Source: JALYJG01 sp033763555
Lineage (GTDB): Bacteria; Pseudomonadota; Alphaproteobacteria; UBA9219
Reading direction: 5' to 3'
DNA: 64,000 bases
NCBI GenBank assembly: GCA_033763555.1
Contig: JANRKK010000004.1
Coordinates: 51,406-115,405, forward strand
The notes under the pieces were generated by a model that was not told where the DNA came from, did no database searches, and saw nothing but the letters and a program-made list of their open reading frames with translations. Of this stretch, positions 1 to 11,638 are shown one piece after another (positions within the stretch are counted from its first letter, which is position 1; every line of letters starts with the position of its first letter). A program made the position numbers and the translations under genes.

Positions 1-2
1 AA

Positions 3-980
3 GCCATTTATGCTGTGCGCATTGATATCTTGCGGATATTTTTTATCACACTTCTCATCACGGTTTTGTTGTCGCTTTATTTGGCTCGCGCGATTGCCCG
101 GCCTATCCGCCTTCTGGCTTTGGCAGCTGAAGGGTTGCGCCACGGGCAAATGCAGATTGTCGGTCTGGCAGGCATGGCCAATCTTCTGACGCGCGAAGCC
201 ATCCCCGATATGACCGATCGCAAGGATGAAATCGGCGATTTATCCGGTGCGTTGCGCGACCTGACAACGGCTTTGGCGCAGCGCATTGGCGCAATTGAAA
301 ATTTTGCCGCCGATGTTGCGCATGAAATCAAGAATCCCCTGACATCCTTGCGCAGTGCTGTGGAAACGGTGGAGCGCATTCAGGATCCTGCACGGCAAAA
401 GCAGCTTATGGCCGTCATACGCGACGATGTTGACCGCCTTGACCGCCTGATCACCGACATCGCCAGCGCCTCACGCCTTGATGCCGAGCTTAGCCGCGAT
501 GAAATGGTATCTATGGATATTGGCCGGATGCTGACCACTCTGGCCGATTTTCACCACCAATCCTCCTCGCAGAAAGTACGACTTATGCTCGACCCCCTGC
601 CGAAAGACCTGCGTATCGAGGGCGTGGAAGCGCGCCTGGTACAAGTCCTGCAGAATCTGATCGACAATGCGATGTCGTTTTCACCGCCGGGTGGCATTGT
701 CAAACTGGCGGCCTCGCGGCAGGGCCGTTATGTTCAAGTCACGGTGGAAGACAGCGGCCCTGGCATTCCTGAAAACAAACTGGAAGCCATCTTCGATCGT
801 TTTTACAGCGAACGGCCAAAGACCGAAAAATTCGGCACGCATTCAGGGCTGGGCTTGAGCATCTCCAAACAGATTGTCGAAGCGCATCGCGGCCGCATTC
901 GCGCCGATAACCGTCGCGATGGCGACGGCACCATTCTCGGCGCGCGCTTTGTTGTCATGCTCCCCGCCAGCGACGGCTGA
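3..980 (+). CDS. chvG: Sensor histidine kinase, ChvG-like (5' end outside window)
   Basis: This is the C-terminal part of a membrane sensor kinase. The frame is open to the left edge, so the sensor domain and true start lie outside. What remains is the end of a transmembrane helix (FFITLLITVLLSLYLA), a HAMP linker, then HisKA with the phospho-acceptor His in DVAHEIKNPLTSL (His codon at 321). The catalytic domain keeps the N box (NLIDNAMSFSPPGG), G1 (DSGPGIP), F box (IFDRFY) and G2 (GLGLSISKQIV), so the kinase looks intact. The H-box context matches alphaproteobacterial ChvG/ExoS kinases, which pair with ChvI to sense envelope or acid stress. No regulator is visible here; it would be expected upstream, off-window. 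The histidine kinase call is secure; ChvG identity is inferred from H-box resemblance. Confidence 0.8.
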   Translation, partial: AIYAVRIDILRIFFITLLITVLLSLYLARAIARPIRLLALAAEGLRHGQMQIVGLAGMANLLTREAIPDMTDRKDEIGDLSGALRDLTTALAQRIGAIENFAADVAHEIKNPLTSLRSAVETVERIQDPARQKQLMAVIRDDVDRLDRLITDIASASRLDAELSRDEMVSMDIGRMLTTLADFHHQSSSQKVRLMLDPLPKDLRIEGVEARLVQVLQNLIDNAMSFSPPGGIVKLAASRQGRYVQVTVEDSGPGIPENKLEAIFDRFYSERPKTEKFGTHSGLGLSISKQIVEAHRGRIRADNRRDGDGTILGARFVVMLPASDG

Positions 981-1132
981 GATACAGGCTTATTATTTTC
1001 TCATTATATTGCAATGAGTTAACTTGTATTTTTCTGCTCTTGAAACTATTACTGCACTTGGTGAGGGGGGCTTTTTCGAGTATATTAGGCGCACAATTTT
1101 ATTGAACATTTTACAACCGCATAGAGCGTGAA

Positions 1133-2023
1133 ATGAGCTTTCAACTGTCCGATATTCGCCAGGCTTTCCGTGCAACTGCGAGCATGGTTACACAAGTCAT
1201 CAAGAAGACTGTTCCCGTCCTGCTCATAGGGGCAGCTTTGGCAGGGTGTACCTATCGAGGAGTCTTCACTCCCAAGTCTCTCATTCCTCCGAGCCAAGCT
1301 GAATTAGCGGTTCAACCCAAAGCCAGCTTCGTATGCGGCAGCCAAGTTGGACCTTCTGTTGCTCAATCTAAGTCGGAACTGGGGTGGACAACCCACACTA
1401 TATACTCCAATAGCTTCAATGAAGTTACATTCACCGACCATGGCATCATTAGAGTCAACGGTTCAGTCGCAGGCAATCCAACCAGCCCACAAGTGAAGGT
1501 TACATCTATTAGTTTTGATCAAGAGCCTTATGGCAGTTTGCGCCTGGATACCACACGGCCCTTACGCTCCACTGAAGATCAAGCTTACGCTACTGCGGCA
1601 CAGCAACGCGCCGCACAGGCTGTTCAAACCATAGCTCAATATTGCTGGAGTGGTGTATCCCTACCTCAAGATTTTATCGGACTGGCTCAAGACCCATGGA
1701 ATCCCTCTTCCCATCTTTGGGTACAGCTTGGTAACTCTTACAACTGTAACGTCACAAGAAGCAGCATTAATTGCTTTGATAATGCACGCGGCGTACGCGT
1801 TGATGGCTCTTTTTCCCATAGCTATGTAGGCGGTCGCTTTACACGCCGAACAGGTCAAGTCTCTGAAACCTACGACACCGTTTTCGGTGAAACCTGGGTA
1901 AACCTGCCCGGCAAAAGCGAACATTTCTTTGCTGACCGCCCATCACCAGATATGGAAGAAGAACTGGGCAATGTTCGCAGGGCCATGCAAGTTGCCTACC
2001 CCTTCATAAGATACAGCTACTGA
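1133..2023 (+). CDS. Putative lipoprotein of unknown function
   Basis: I do not recognise the family. The N-terminus carries a basic stretch, a hydrophobic core (VPVLLIGAALAGC) and a lipobox with the lipidated Cys at residue 39, pointing to a membrane-anchored lipoprotein. An ATG at 1184 would place this Cys at residue 22, a more usual signal length, so the start may be there; neither ATG has a strong Shine-Dalgarno. The mature part is rich in Ser, Thr, Asn and aromatic residues and has paired cysteines (around QYCWSG, YNCNV and INCFD) that could form disulfides. Base composition is visibly more AT-rich than the adjacent kinase and gyrB genes, which suggests later acquisition. It stands alone with its own upstream and downstream intergenic regions. 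Confidence 0.7.
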   Translation: MSFQLSDIRQAFRATASMVTQVIKKTVPVLLIGAALAGCTYRGVFTPKSLIPPSQAELAVQPKASFVCGSQVGPSVAQSKSELGWTTHTIYSNSFNEVTFTDHGIIRVNGSVAGNPTSPQVKVTSISFDQEPYGSLRLDTTRPLRSTEDQAYATAAQQRAAQAVQTIAQYCWSGVSLPQDFIGLAQDPWNPSSHLWVQLGNSYNCNVTRSSINCFDNARGVRVDGSFSHSYVGGRFTRRTGQVSETYDTVFGETWVNLPGKSEHFFADRPSPDMEEELGNVRRAMQVAYPFIRYSY

Positions 2024-2141
2024 ATTGGACGAATAGCTGCTTTCCAACCTCACTCATGGCGCTCCTCAAATATTGCTTTTCTAACCCCCTGTTTTCAGGC
2101 CTTTTTTAGGCCTACTAAATCGCGTTTTTCTCCATAAAAAG

Positions 2142-2171
2142 TTGGCCTTATACGACCCTGTCGGCTAGTAT
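2142..2171 (+). promoter_or_regulatory. Candidate sigma70-type promoter upstream of gyrB
   Basis: A TTGGCC box at 2142-2147 lies 18 bases upstream of TAGTAT at 2166-2171, resembling -35 and -10 elements. It is about 90 bases before the gyrB start in a 236-base intergenic region. This is pattern matching only; no transcription start evidence is available. Confidence 0.3.
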
Positions 2172-2259
2172 CTTTCTATGATTCGCCGAGGGCGGATTTT
2201 TCCAATTCCGGCAGGGGTTTAAGAGCCTTTTGTCGGTGCCAAAAATGGAAGAAAAAACA

Positions 2260-4698
<2,439 letters not shown>

Positions 4699-4741
4699 GT
4701 TGTAAGGTTAGTACTGTTTGTTTGTTCGGTGGAGCAGTTCG

Positions 4742-6208
4742 ATGAATGGCTTCATGACTCCCTCCGAAGGCTGGCTGATCTTTCTGGCCTTCGCCGTTTC
4801 TATGATCGGCATCGTCTGGCTGGCAACACGTCCCCACAAGGATAAAGACGATCATCTGGTGGCCGGTCGCCGCGTCGGCACGTTGGCCGGAGCTTTTTCC
4901 ATTGCGGTCAGCTGGATATGGGCTCCCGCTGTTTTTATTTGCTCCCAAAAATCTTACCAGCAGGGGCTGGCCGGTATTTTCTGGTTCACTTTTCCGAATG
5001 TCCTGTGTTTCTTCACTTTCGCTCCGCTGGCCATCCGCCTGCGTCGCCTGATGCCGCATGGCTATTCCATGCCGGAATTTATGTGGCACCGATTCGGCGG
5101 CGACAAACGTGTTCACCTTATCTTTGTCACGATCACGCTTGGCTATGAAATAGGTGCCGTGATCATTAATGCGCTGGCGGGTGGAACTCTGATGCACGCC
5201 CTGTCCGGCATAGACCTAAATACGGCCATTTTGGCCATGACGCTGGTATCCTTGTCCTATGCTGTCTGGCGCGCCATGCCCGCCTCTATCGTCACCGATT
5301 TCATCCAGATGTCCGTTATTCTTCTGATCGCTTTCCTGCTGGTGCCGTGGGTGGTGACGGAGGCAGGTGGCTGGCATATTGTCAGCAGCGGATTTGCAGG
5401 CACAAGCGGCTCGGCCAATATTTTTGATCCGTGGATCATGTATTCCTTCGGCATACCGGCGACGCTAGGACTTATATCCGGCCCCGTGGCAGATCAAATG
5501 TTCTACCAACGCGTTATGTCGGCCAAATACCATCTTGTCGTGCGGACATTTATCGTCGGCGGGCTTGTGTTCGGCGTTGTGCCGGTGGTTCTGTCCATCC
5601 TTGGCTTTGTCGCCGCCAGCGGAATGGTGCCTGGACTTTCGGTCACCGACCCGCAAATGGTCAGCGTCGCCGTCATTAATCATTTCCTGCCCAAATGGAC
5701 CTTGTTCCTTTTCGCCTTCATGGTTTTATGCGCCCTGTGCTCGACGATGGATTCCGGCTACATCGCCATCGGCTCAGTCTGGTCGATTGATATTTACCGG
5801 CGCTATCAGAACCCAAAAGCAAGCGACCGGAAAATTGTGCTTGCTTCGAAAAAGGCAATGCTGGGCTTCGCCGTAGTCGGAACAGTCATTGCGATGATTC
5901 CCGGCCTTAAGCTTCTCTGGCTGTTTCTGATCTACGGCGCCTTGGCGTCGGCGGCATTGGTACCTGTGATATTGTCCCTGTTCTGGAAACGCCTGACGGC
6001 GCGCGGCGCTTTTTGGGGGCCTTTCCTGTCTTTCGTGATTGGGTTGCCGATTTCCATTTACGCGAATTTTCGTGAAGATACACATATGATTGTCGCGGCG
6101 GCCTTGCTCAGCGTTCTGATCGGCCTTGCCGTGTGTCTTTATGACGGCTGGCACAATAATAAAGGTGCGGGTTTTGATTTTAAGAAATTTAAAGCGTCGG
6201 TTCATTAA
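4742..6208 (+). CDS. Sodium:solute symporter family (SSS) transporter
   Basis: Integral inner-membrane secondary transporter of the SSS family, which couples solute uptake to sodium. The protein of 488 residues has roughly 12-13 hydrophobic segments. The region around MDSGYIAIGSVWSIDIYRRY resembles the conserved SSS segment before a late transmembrane helix. Start ATG 4742 (MNGFMTPSEGW) is chosen over an upstream TTG because GGAG at 4731-4734 is well spaced. The substrate cannot be read from sequence; proline, pantothenate, urea and other organic solutes are all transported by this family. It stands alone 43 bases after gyrB with the same orientation. Confidence 0.85.
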   Translation: MNGFMTPSEGWLIFLAFAVSMIGIVWLATRPHKDKDDHLVAGRRVGTLAGAFSIAVSWIWAPAVFICSQKSYQQGLAGIFWFTFPNVLCFFTFAPLAIRLRRLMPHGYSMPEFMWHRFGGDKRVHLIFVTITLGYEIGAVIINALAGGTLMHALSGIDLNTAILAMTLVSLSYAVWRAMPASIVTDFIQMSVILLIAFLLVPWVVTEAGGWHIVSSGFAGTSGSANIFDPWIMYSFGIPATLGLISGPVADQMFYQRVMSAKYHLVVRTFIVGGLVFGVVPVVLSILGFVAASGMVPGLSVTDPQMVSVAVINHFLPKWTLFLFAFMVLCALCSTMDSGYIAIGSVWSIDIYRRYQNPKASDRKIVLASKKAMLGFAVVGTVIAMIPGLKLLWLFLIYGALASAALVPVILSLFWKRLTARGAFWGPFLSFVIGLPISIYANFREDTHMIVAAALLSVLIGLAVCLYDGWHNNKGAGFDFKKFKASVH

Positions 6209-6402
6209 CCATTTCTCTCCCCACCGTATCGCACAAAAATATTTTTGAAAATAATATGCCGTCGAGCACGAACGTCATATTTATGCCGCTTTTATACGCT
6301 TATCTGCGTCTCAGCCGTCGGTTTTTTCGGCGCATGTTAACCAAAACTATACGATCGGCGCCTAAGGTGCGCGGCCCGGATTGTTGGGACGGAGTGTTCA
6401 AG

Positions 6403-6771
6403 GTGAGTAAGAGGCAACAGATTATTATCGGTTTTGCAGGTGCTGCCCTGGCAGCCTTTGCTCCTGCCCGCACAGGTGGCGGTACCCGCGACATTCATCA
6501 ACTGGACAAACCTGTGCAACAGGCCATTCAAAATGTCTTGGCACCGCCGTGCCATGATTTTTCGACGGGCGCGCAATATATAGCAAAGACGTCAGATGGC
6601 CGGACGATCATTATCGCGCCAAGTGACACACCATCGGAAGGCTCCTGCGTCAATGTAGATTTGACCGTAAATGGTAGCCCACCTTCCTGGCTTTCCTTCT
6701 CAGGCGACCACCCAAAATCGCACACATACACCGATATACCTCTCTGCGCGGCAAATTTAGCTAACGGCTAA
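6403..6771 (+). CDS. Small secreted protein of unknown function
   Basis: I recognise no family. From the GTG at 6403 the product starts with MSKRQQIIIGFAGAALAAFA, a short positively charged n-region followed by a hydrophobic stretch, which reads as a signal peptide. GGAG at 6391-6394 lies 8 bases before this GTG, whereas longer in-frame starts at 6256 give an N-terminus without sense. The mature protein of about 100 residues contains three cysteines (PPCHDF, GSCVN and PLCAAN) that could pair in the periplasm. A possible terminator follows the stop directly. Confidence 0.6.
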   Translation: MSKRQQIIIGFAGAALAAFAPARTGGGTRDIHQLDKPVQQAIQNVLAPPCHDFSTGAQYIAKTSDGRTIIIAPSDTPSEGSCVNVDLTVNGSPPSWLSFSGDHPKSHTYTDIPLCAANLANG

Positions 6772-6792
6772 ACGGGCTTTTTCCCTGTTTTT
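6770..6792 (+). terminator. Candidate rho-independent terminator
   Basis: AAACGGG (6770-6776) can pair with CCC-T-GTTT (6783-6790), with one bulged T and a T-rich loop, followed by further Ts. It begins in the stop codon of the small secreted protein gene and precedes mltG. The stem is short, so the call is tentative. Confidence 0.4.
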
Positions 6793-6851
6793 GAAATTTG
6801 GAGCGCTTCGCGCTAGGCTGCGCAGCGACTTCTCTTTCCGGAAACAGGGTG

Positions 6852-7868
6852 ATGTCCTCCGAATCCGTCAACAGTCAAAAAGCTCCCGATGAAACGCCCC
6901 GAGGACATGCCGCGCGTTCGCCAACACGCCGCCGCATCGTTCTTGCTGGAATGCTGGCGCTTGTGTTGTCACCCATTATATTCATGACCGCCTTTGTCAT
7001 TCCCGGGCCGCTGCAGGAAAACCGCACTGTTATCGTTCCACACGGTTCCAGCATACGCGAGATTGCCGCTCTGCTTGATGCGAATGGTGCGATATACAAT
7101 TCCTATCTGTTCCTCGCCGCCGCGAAAATCATCGCCTATGACAATCTGAAATCCGGCGAATATGAGCTTACACCCGCCGAAAGCATGGCCTCCATCGTGC
7201 TGATGATGCATGACGGGCGCTCCGTCCTCCACTGGTTTACCCTGACCGAAGGCATGACCTCGGCCGAAACCCACCGTCTTTTGAATGTCAGCAACATTCT
7301 GACAGGTGATAGCGGTACACCGCCTGCCGAAGGCTCGATGCTGCCGGAAACCTACCGCTACAGCTATGGCGACAACCGCGCCGCTTTGATCGCCCGCATG
7401 CAAAAAGCCATGCAGGATACACTCAACGAATTATGGCCTAAGCGCGAACCGGGCCTGCCCCTGAAAACACCCGACGAAGCTGTTATTCTCGCTTCCATCG
7501 TCGAGAAGGAAACAGGCAAGGCAGAAGAGCGCGCACGCATCGCGGGCGTTTTCTACAACCGCCTGCGCCAGAGTATGCGGCTGCAATCCGACCCGACCGT
7601 TATTTATGCGGTTGAAAAAGCACGCGGGCTGATGGAACGCCCGCTGACACGCGATGATCTGTTGTTTGCATCGCCCTACAACACCTATGCCAGCGATGGG
7701 TTGCCGCCAGAACCTATCTGCAATCCTGGCCGCGCGGCGCTGGAAGCCGTGCTACATCCCGAAGCGAATGATTATCTTTATTTTGTCGCCGACGGCACGG
7801 GCGGGCATGTTTTCGCCAAAGGCCTGGCTGAGCATAACAAGAATGTCGCGCGCTGGAGGAAGATGTAA
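6852..7868 (+). CDS. mltG: Endolytic murein transglycosylase MltG (YceG family)
   Basis: Inner-membrane lytic transglycosylase that cleaves nascent glycan strands and helps set peptidoglycan chain length. After a basic, Pro/Arg-rich cytoplasmic tail comes one transmembrane helix (ILAGMLALVLSPIIFMTAF region), then a LysM-like segment (VPHGSSIREIAALL) and the YceG domain. The catalytic Glu lies in ASIVEKETG, and the conserved LQSDPTVIYA and SPYNTY motifs are present. Length (338 residues) is typical. ATG 6852 is preferred to the upstream TTG at 6798 on codon type. In many bacteria mltG precedes tmk and holB; here it is followed convergently, two bases away, by an aminotransferase gene. Confidence 0.93.
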   Translation: MSSESVNSQKAPDETPRGHAARSPTRRRIVLAGMLALVLSPIIFMTAFVIPGPLQENRTVIVPHGSSIREIAALLDANGAIYNSYLFLAAAKIIAYDNLKSGEYELTPAESMASIVLMMHDGRSVLHWFTLTEGMTSAETHRLLNVSNILTGDSGTPPAEGSMLPETYRYSYGDNRAALIARMQKAMQDTLNELWPKREPGLPLKTPDEAVILASIVEKETGKAEERARIAGVFYNRLRQSMRLQSDPTVIYAVEKARGLMERPLTRDDLLFASPYNTYASDGLPPEPICNPGRAALEAVLHPEANDYLYFVADGTGGHVFAKGLAEHNKNVARWRKM

Positions 7869-7870
7869 GT

Positions 7871-8758
7871 CTAGCTCGCCTGCGCCAGCGGATAGCAGGC
7901 GTCGGCAATGGCGGCGGTATAAGCCTGACGCAAACGGCTAAAAACCGGGCCGTCCATTGTTACAACAAAAGTGACATCGTCGATCTTCCGCACCGGAACC
8001 AGTTCGGAATAGCTCCCCGTAATAAAAGCTTCCGAAGCGCGGGCAAGATCGGCAGGCATAATGTCGCGTTCGGCTGTTGGAATGCCAAGCTTTTTTGCCA
8101 GTTCCAGCAGGGTTTTCCGCGTAATACCGAACAGCATGCCGCGCGACGGTGTGCAGAGAACGCCATCAATGACGCAGAAGACATTGGACGTCGCGGCCTC
8201 GGTGATATAGCCGTCCTTGTGGACAAACAGAATATCGTCCCAACCCTGTGGCCCCAACTCGCGCGACGCGACAAAACCTGCCGTATAATTGGTGGATTTC
8301 ACCGTCGGCATGTCGCGCGCAAACGGCACCGTCTTGATGGCGACACCGCGTTTGTAGATTTCCAGTCCTTTGGGCGCCTCGGGATGCAGGGGATGCATTT
8401 CATCTTCGACGATCATCAATTGCGGTGCGAAGCCGCTGCTGTCGCCAAAGCCTGCGCCGGGCTGCGCACATTCGCCGATGGTCAGGAAAATTTTGATAAC
8501 ACTGTGCGGATACTGGTTCTGCGCGCATAATTTTTCGACCGCATCCAGCATATCATCACGCTCTGTGGAGCAGTTGATACCAAGAACCTGCGCACTATGG
8601 TCAAAACGGTCGAGATGTTCTTCAAGACAAAAGGGAACGCCGCCATAAACCCGCACCAACTCATACACCGCGATGCTGCGGTTGAATCCATAATCAAAGG
8701 GGCTGAGCGTCAGACTGTTTTTATCGACAAAATGTCCGTTGTGATAAGCGAGCGGCAT
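7871..8758 (-). CDS. Class IV PLP-dependent aminotransferase (IlvE/Dat-like)
   Basis: Fold-type IV transaminase of about 295 residues, the family of branched-chain aminotransferase, D-amino-acid transaminase and aminodeoxychorismate lyase. The PLP-binding Lys is in PTVKSTNYTAG, and the family signature GYITEAATSNVF is present. The start at 8758 (MPLAYHNGHF) is chosen because GAAGGA lies just upstream and the family begins near this point; the longer frame to 8812 would overlap holC. The exact reaction cannot be settled: the KSTNY context leans toward the D-amino-acid/branched-chain subgroups. It is the last gene of a pepA-SBP-holC unit, 8 bases after holC. Confidence 0.85.
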   Translation of the reverse strand: MPLAYHNGHFVDKNSLTLSPFDYGFNRSIAVYELVRVYGGVPFCLEEHLDRFDHSAQVLGINCSTERDDMLDAVEKLCAQNQYPHSVIKIFLTIGECAQPGAGFGDSSGFAPQLMIVEDEMHPLHPEAPKGLEIYKRGVAIKTVPFARDMPTVKSTNYTAGFVASRELGPQGWDDILFVHKDGYITEAATSNVFCVIDGVLCTPSRGMLFGITRKTLLELAKKLGIPTAERDIMPADLARASEAFITGSYSELVPVRKIDDVTFVVTMDGPVFSRLRQAYTAAIADACYPLAQAS

Positions 8759-8766
8759 AAAATCCT

Positions 8767-9219
8767 TCAGGCCGGAGTTTGATTGATCCAACCCTTGTCG
8801 CCCTGCTGCCAATAGCTAAGGTCGTGGCCGGAAGACTTATACTCTGCCCAACGTTGCCGCGCTTGCGCAACAGCATTTTCATCGTTGCCGTCAAAAATCT
8901 CGCAAACCCTCTGATAGTCCCCGGCCCGATCCGAAGCAGCCCCATCCGTCAAAAACAGGACCGAAGCCTCATTGGGACGCTCATCTTCGGCCGTCAGCCA
9001 GATGGGCTGGGTAGCGGCATTGCCGTCCTTAATACTGCCGTGCGGCAGGAAGCTATTGGGGTTATAGGTCCAAAGATGCTGGGTTAGCGCCTCGGCCCGC
9101 TCGGGCGAGCCCGCCATCACCACCGCCCGCCAACCGCGTTCCAGCGTCTTTTCAAGGAGAGACGGCAGAACCTGTTCCAGCGTCCGGCGCGTCAGATGGT
9201 AAAAATGAATTTCCGTCAT
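8767..9219 (-). CDS. holC: DNA polymerase III subunit chi
   Basis: Chi subunit of the clamp-loader complex, which links the replicase to single-stranded DNA-binding protein. The 150-residue protein shows the HolC pattern: an N-terminal FYHLTRRTLEQVLPSLLEK strand-helix, an acidic RAEALTQHLWTY segment, HGSIKDGNAATQPIWLT, and a late VLFLTDG strand. Location next to pepA is common in Proteobacteria and supports the call. Its start overlaps the preceding SBP gene by ATGA, so translation is probably coupled. Confidence 0.9.
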   Translation of the reverse strand: MTEIHFYHLTRRTLEQVLPSLLEKTLERGWRAVVMAGSPERAEALTQHLWTYNPNSFLPHGSIKDGNAATQPIWLTAEDERPNEASVLFLTDGAASDRAGDYQRVCEIFDGNDENAVAQARQRWAEYKSSGHDLSYWQQGDKGWINQTPA

Positions 9220-10076
9220 TTGGTTTGATAGGGTTTGGCTACCAAAATATAGGAATCGAGATTGGCGTCATACTTTCGTAAAATACGCTCAACAAAACCG
9301 TTTTCCTGCAGGGCACGCAGCGCAGCATCCAGAGCAGCTTTCAAATCCTGCTCGCCATGCGGCAGAGCCATCAAGGGTGCCGGAAAGGCGCGGGCTGGAG
9401 TCTTGCGCAGGATTTTCAGTTTGCCCGGGTTATGTTCTATAAAACCTTGGGCCGGAGCGATCTGCAGGAAAGCGACATCAGCCTTTTTCGTCGCCACGGA
9501 TTCCAGCACCTGAGAGATATCACTATTGTTAGGAAGAGAATAACGACCCGCCTTCGGGAAACTTTCGTCAGCAATCGCCTGCCCGATTTCGCCATCAATC
9601 TGTGCGATCTTCACATCTGGACTGTTGATGGCACTTAACGAATCATCAAAACGTGTGTCATCGGTGCGGACAAAGGTATAGGTCGCACCATAATTGAAGG
9701 GAATGGTGAATAAAGAAACCTTGGCCCGGGGCGGATTTTCGTAAAGACCAGAGCACAGCGCGTCATAACGCCCGGTTTTAAAGCCTTCAAACATGTCCTG
9801 GAACCCAACTTCCGCGACCCAATTCACTTTCCAGCCCAGCAGGCGGGCCACCTCTTCAGTCGTTTCAACCACAACTCCCGATAGCTTCCCTGTATTCGGA
9901 TCCTTGATGGTTTCCGGAGGATAAACGATATAGGCGCAGCGCAAAACGCCTGCCTTACTTATACGGTCAAGCGCGGATTCGTTGACGCTCTGTTCGGTGG
10001 ACGGCACACGCCCAACACCCCATGCAGCGGCAGCGACGATAACAACGACGGCTAAAAGCTGAAGAAATTTCTTCAT
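9216..10076 (-). CDS. Orphan family-3 solute-binding protein (paralogue A)
   Basis: Type II periplasmic binding protein of 286 residues, SBP_bac_3 family. It starts MKKFLQLL with a hydrophobic N-terminal helix that lacks a clear cleavage site, so it may stay membrane-anchored. The domain begins with LRCAY and KDPNTGKLSG, as in amino-acid SBPs. Cys47 and Cys108 are 61 residues apart, and Arg117 sits where amino-acid SBPs bind the ligand carboxylate. No permease or ATPase gene is nearby. Its ATG overlaps the pepA stop (ATGA) and its stop overlaps the holC start, so it is co-transcribed with housekeeping genes. It is one of six paralogues in the window. Ligand and partner are unknown. Confidence 0.85.
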   Translation of the reverse strand: MKKFLQLLAVVVIVAAAAWGVGRVPSTEQSVNESALDRISKAGVLRCAYIVYPPETIKDPNTGKLSGVVVETTEEVARLLGWKVNWVAEVGFQDMFEGFKTGRYDALCSGLYENPPRAKVSLFTIPFNYGATYTFVRTDDTRFDDSLSAINSPDVKIAQIDGEIGQAIADESFPKAGRYSLPNNSDISQVLESVATKKADVAFLQIAPAQGFIEHNPGKLKILRKTPARAFPAPLMALPHGEQDLKAALDAALRALQENGFVERILRKYDANLDSYILVAKPYQTK

Positions 10077-11575
10077 TTCTCTGCCGTTTCCATTACAAAC
10101 TGGTTCAGCAAGCGCACACCAAAACCCGTCGCGCCCTTGGGGCAAAGGGGACGGCCCTTATTTTCCCAGGCCATGCCCGCGATATCCAGATGCGCCCAGG
10201 GCGTGCCCTTCTTGATGAAGCGTTGCAGAAATTGCGCGGCGGTGATGCTGCCCGCTTCGCCGGGCGGCCCGATATTTTTCATATCCGCCGCAGGCGAGTC
10301 GATGTCCTTGTCATAGGCATCGCCCATCGGCATGCGCCACAGGGTTTCGCCCGCATTCTTTCCGGCCTTCGTCAGTTGCTCGGACAGCGCGTCATTGTTG
10401 CTGAACAACCCGGCATATTCATGGCCCAGTGAAATGACAATCGCACCTGTCAAAGTCGCAAGGTCGATGATGCATTTCGGATTGAATTTTTCCTGCGCGT
10501 ACCAGAGCGCATCGGCCAGTACCAGCCGCCCTTCGGCATCGGTGTTAAGAACTTCTACGGTCTGGCCCGACATGGTGGTAACGATATCGCCCGGGCGCTG
10601 CGCATTGCCGGACACCATATTTTCAACAAGCCCGACGATGCCGATGACATTGGCCTTGGCCTTGCGCCCGGCCAGCGCACGCATGGCACCGATCACGGCA
10701 CCCGCGCCTGCCATATCGTATTTCATCTTTTCCATGCCAGCGGGCGGCTTGAGCGAATAGCCGCCTGTGTCGAAGGTCACGCCTTTGCCTACAAAGACCA
10801 CGGGCTTTTTATCCCGAGCCGAGGGGTTACCCTGCCAGCTGAGGGTCACGAGACGAGGCGGCTTGTCGCTGCCCTGGCCGACGCCCAGCAGCGAGCCCAT
10901 GCCCAGCTTCTTCATCTGCTTTTCATCCAACACATCAACTTTGACGCCCAGCTTTTTCAAGCTGTTGCACTGCTGGGCTAAAGTTTCCGGATAGATGATA
11001 TTGGCGGGTTCCGACACCAGATCGCGGGTAAAGAACACGCCGTCCGCCAGACGGTCGAGCGCCTCATAAGCACGGCGGGCCCCTGCGGCATCCATCCCGG
11101 CAACTGCCAGATTTTTCAGCGATGGCTTCTGCTCAGGTTTCAGCCGGGTGCGGTATTTGTCAAAACGATAGGAACGCAAGCGCGCGCCAAAGGCGGCGCG
11201 GGCAGCGGCATCCCCTGCGCTGAGCGCAAGAGCTTTATGCTCATCCACAAATAAGGTTGCGCGGGAGTCCTTGCCGCCCAGTGCGCCTGTCCCCGAAGCT
11301 CCGGCGCGCTCCCAAGTGGATGCATCTGCCTTGGCGGGCTCGCCAATGCCGACCAGCACTAGGCGCGACAGGCGTGTTTTAGCGGGAGCCATAACGGTCA
11401 AAGTCTGATCTTTCGCGCCTGCAAAGTGGCTACCCGCCATCGCGCGCTTCAAGGCGCCGCCTGTCTTGCGGTCAAGCTTCGCGCCATGGGTGCCCAGTTT
11501 CGGCCCGGCGGCGACAGTCAGAATAAGCGCCTGTTCCGAAGGCATGGTAGCGGGCGAGAATGTGATTTTGAGCAT
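10073..11575 (-). CDS. pepA: Leucyl aminopeptidase (M17)
   Basis: Cytosolic dizinc aminopeptidase that removes N-terminal residues from peptides; in some bacteria PepA also binds DNA in site-specific recombination and gene control. The 500-residue protein has the N-terminal macro-like domain and the catalytic M17 domain with GKGVTFDTGGYSLKP, YDMAGAGAV and the signature NTDAEGRLVLADAL that holds the metal ligands. It is first in a minus-strand unit with the SBP, holC and an aminotransferase. The pepA-holC link is common; the SBP between them is not. mltA starts divergently 63 bases away. Confidence 0.95.
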   Translation of the reverse strand: MLKITFSPATMPSEQALILTVAAGPKLGTHGAKLDRKTGGALKRAMAGSHFAGAKDQTLTVMAPAKTRLSRLVLVGIGEPAKADASTWERAGASGTGALGGKDSRATLFVDEHKALALSAGDAAARAAFGARLRSYRFDKYRTRLKPEQKPSLKNLAVAGMDAAGARRAYEALDRLADGVFFTRDLVSEPANIIYPETLAQQCNSLKKLGVKVDVLDEKQMKKLGMGSLLGVGQGSDKPPRLVTLSWQGNPSARDKKPVVFVGKGVTFDTGGYSLKPPAGMEKMKYDMAGAGAVIGAMRALAGRKAKANVIGIVGLVENMVSGNAQRPGDIVTTMSGQTVEVLNTDAEGRLVLADALWYAQEKFNPKCIIDLATLTGAIVISLGHEYAGLFSNNDALSEQLTKAGKNAGETLWRMPMGDAYDKDIDSPAADMKNIGPPGEAGSITAAQFLQRFIKKGTPWAHLDIAGMAWENKGRPLCPKGATGFGVRLLNQFVMETAEK

Positions 11576-11638
11576 GCGTTATTCCTGAGAAATGCGGGTG
11601 AAGTTGCGGTCCGGAGCCAAAAACGATAAAGGACTTTC

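Noticed and set aside
2097..2113. Inverted repeat AGGCC-N7-GGCCT after the lipoprotein gene as a terminator
   Set aside because: The T run is in the loop rather than after the stem, so it does not fit a rho-independent terminator.
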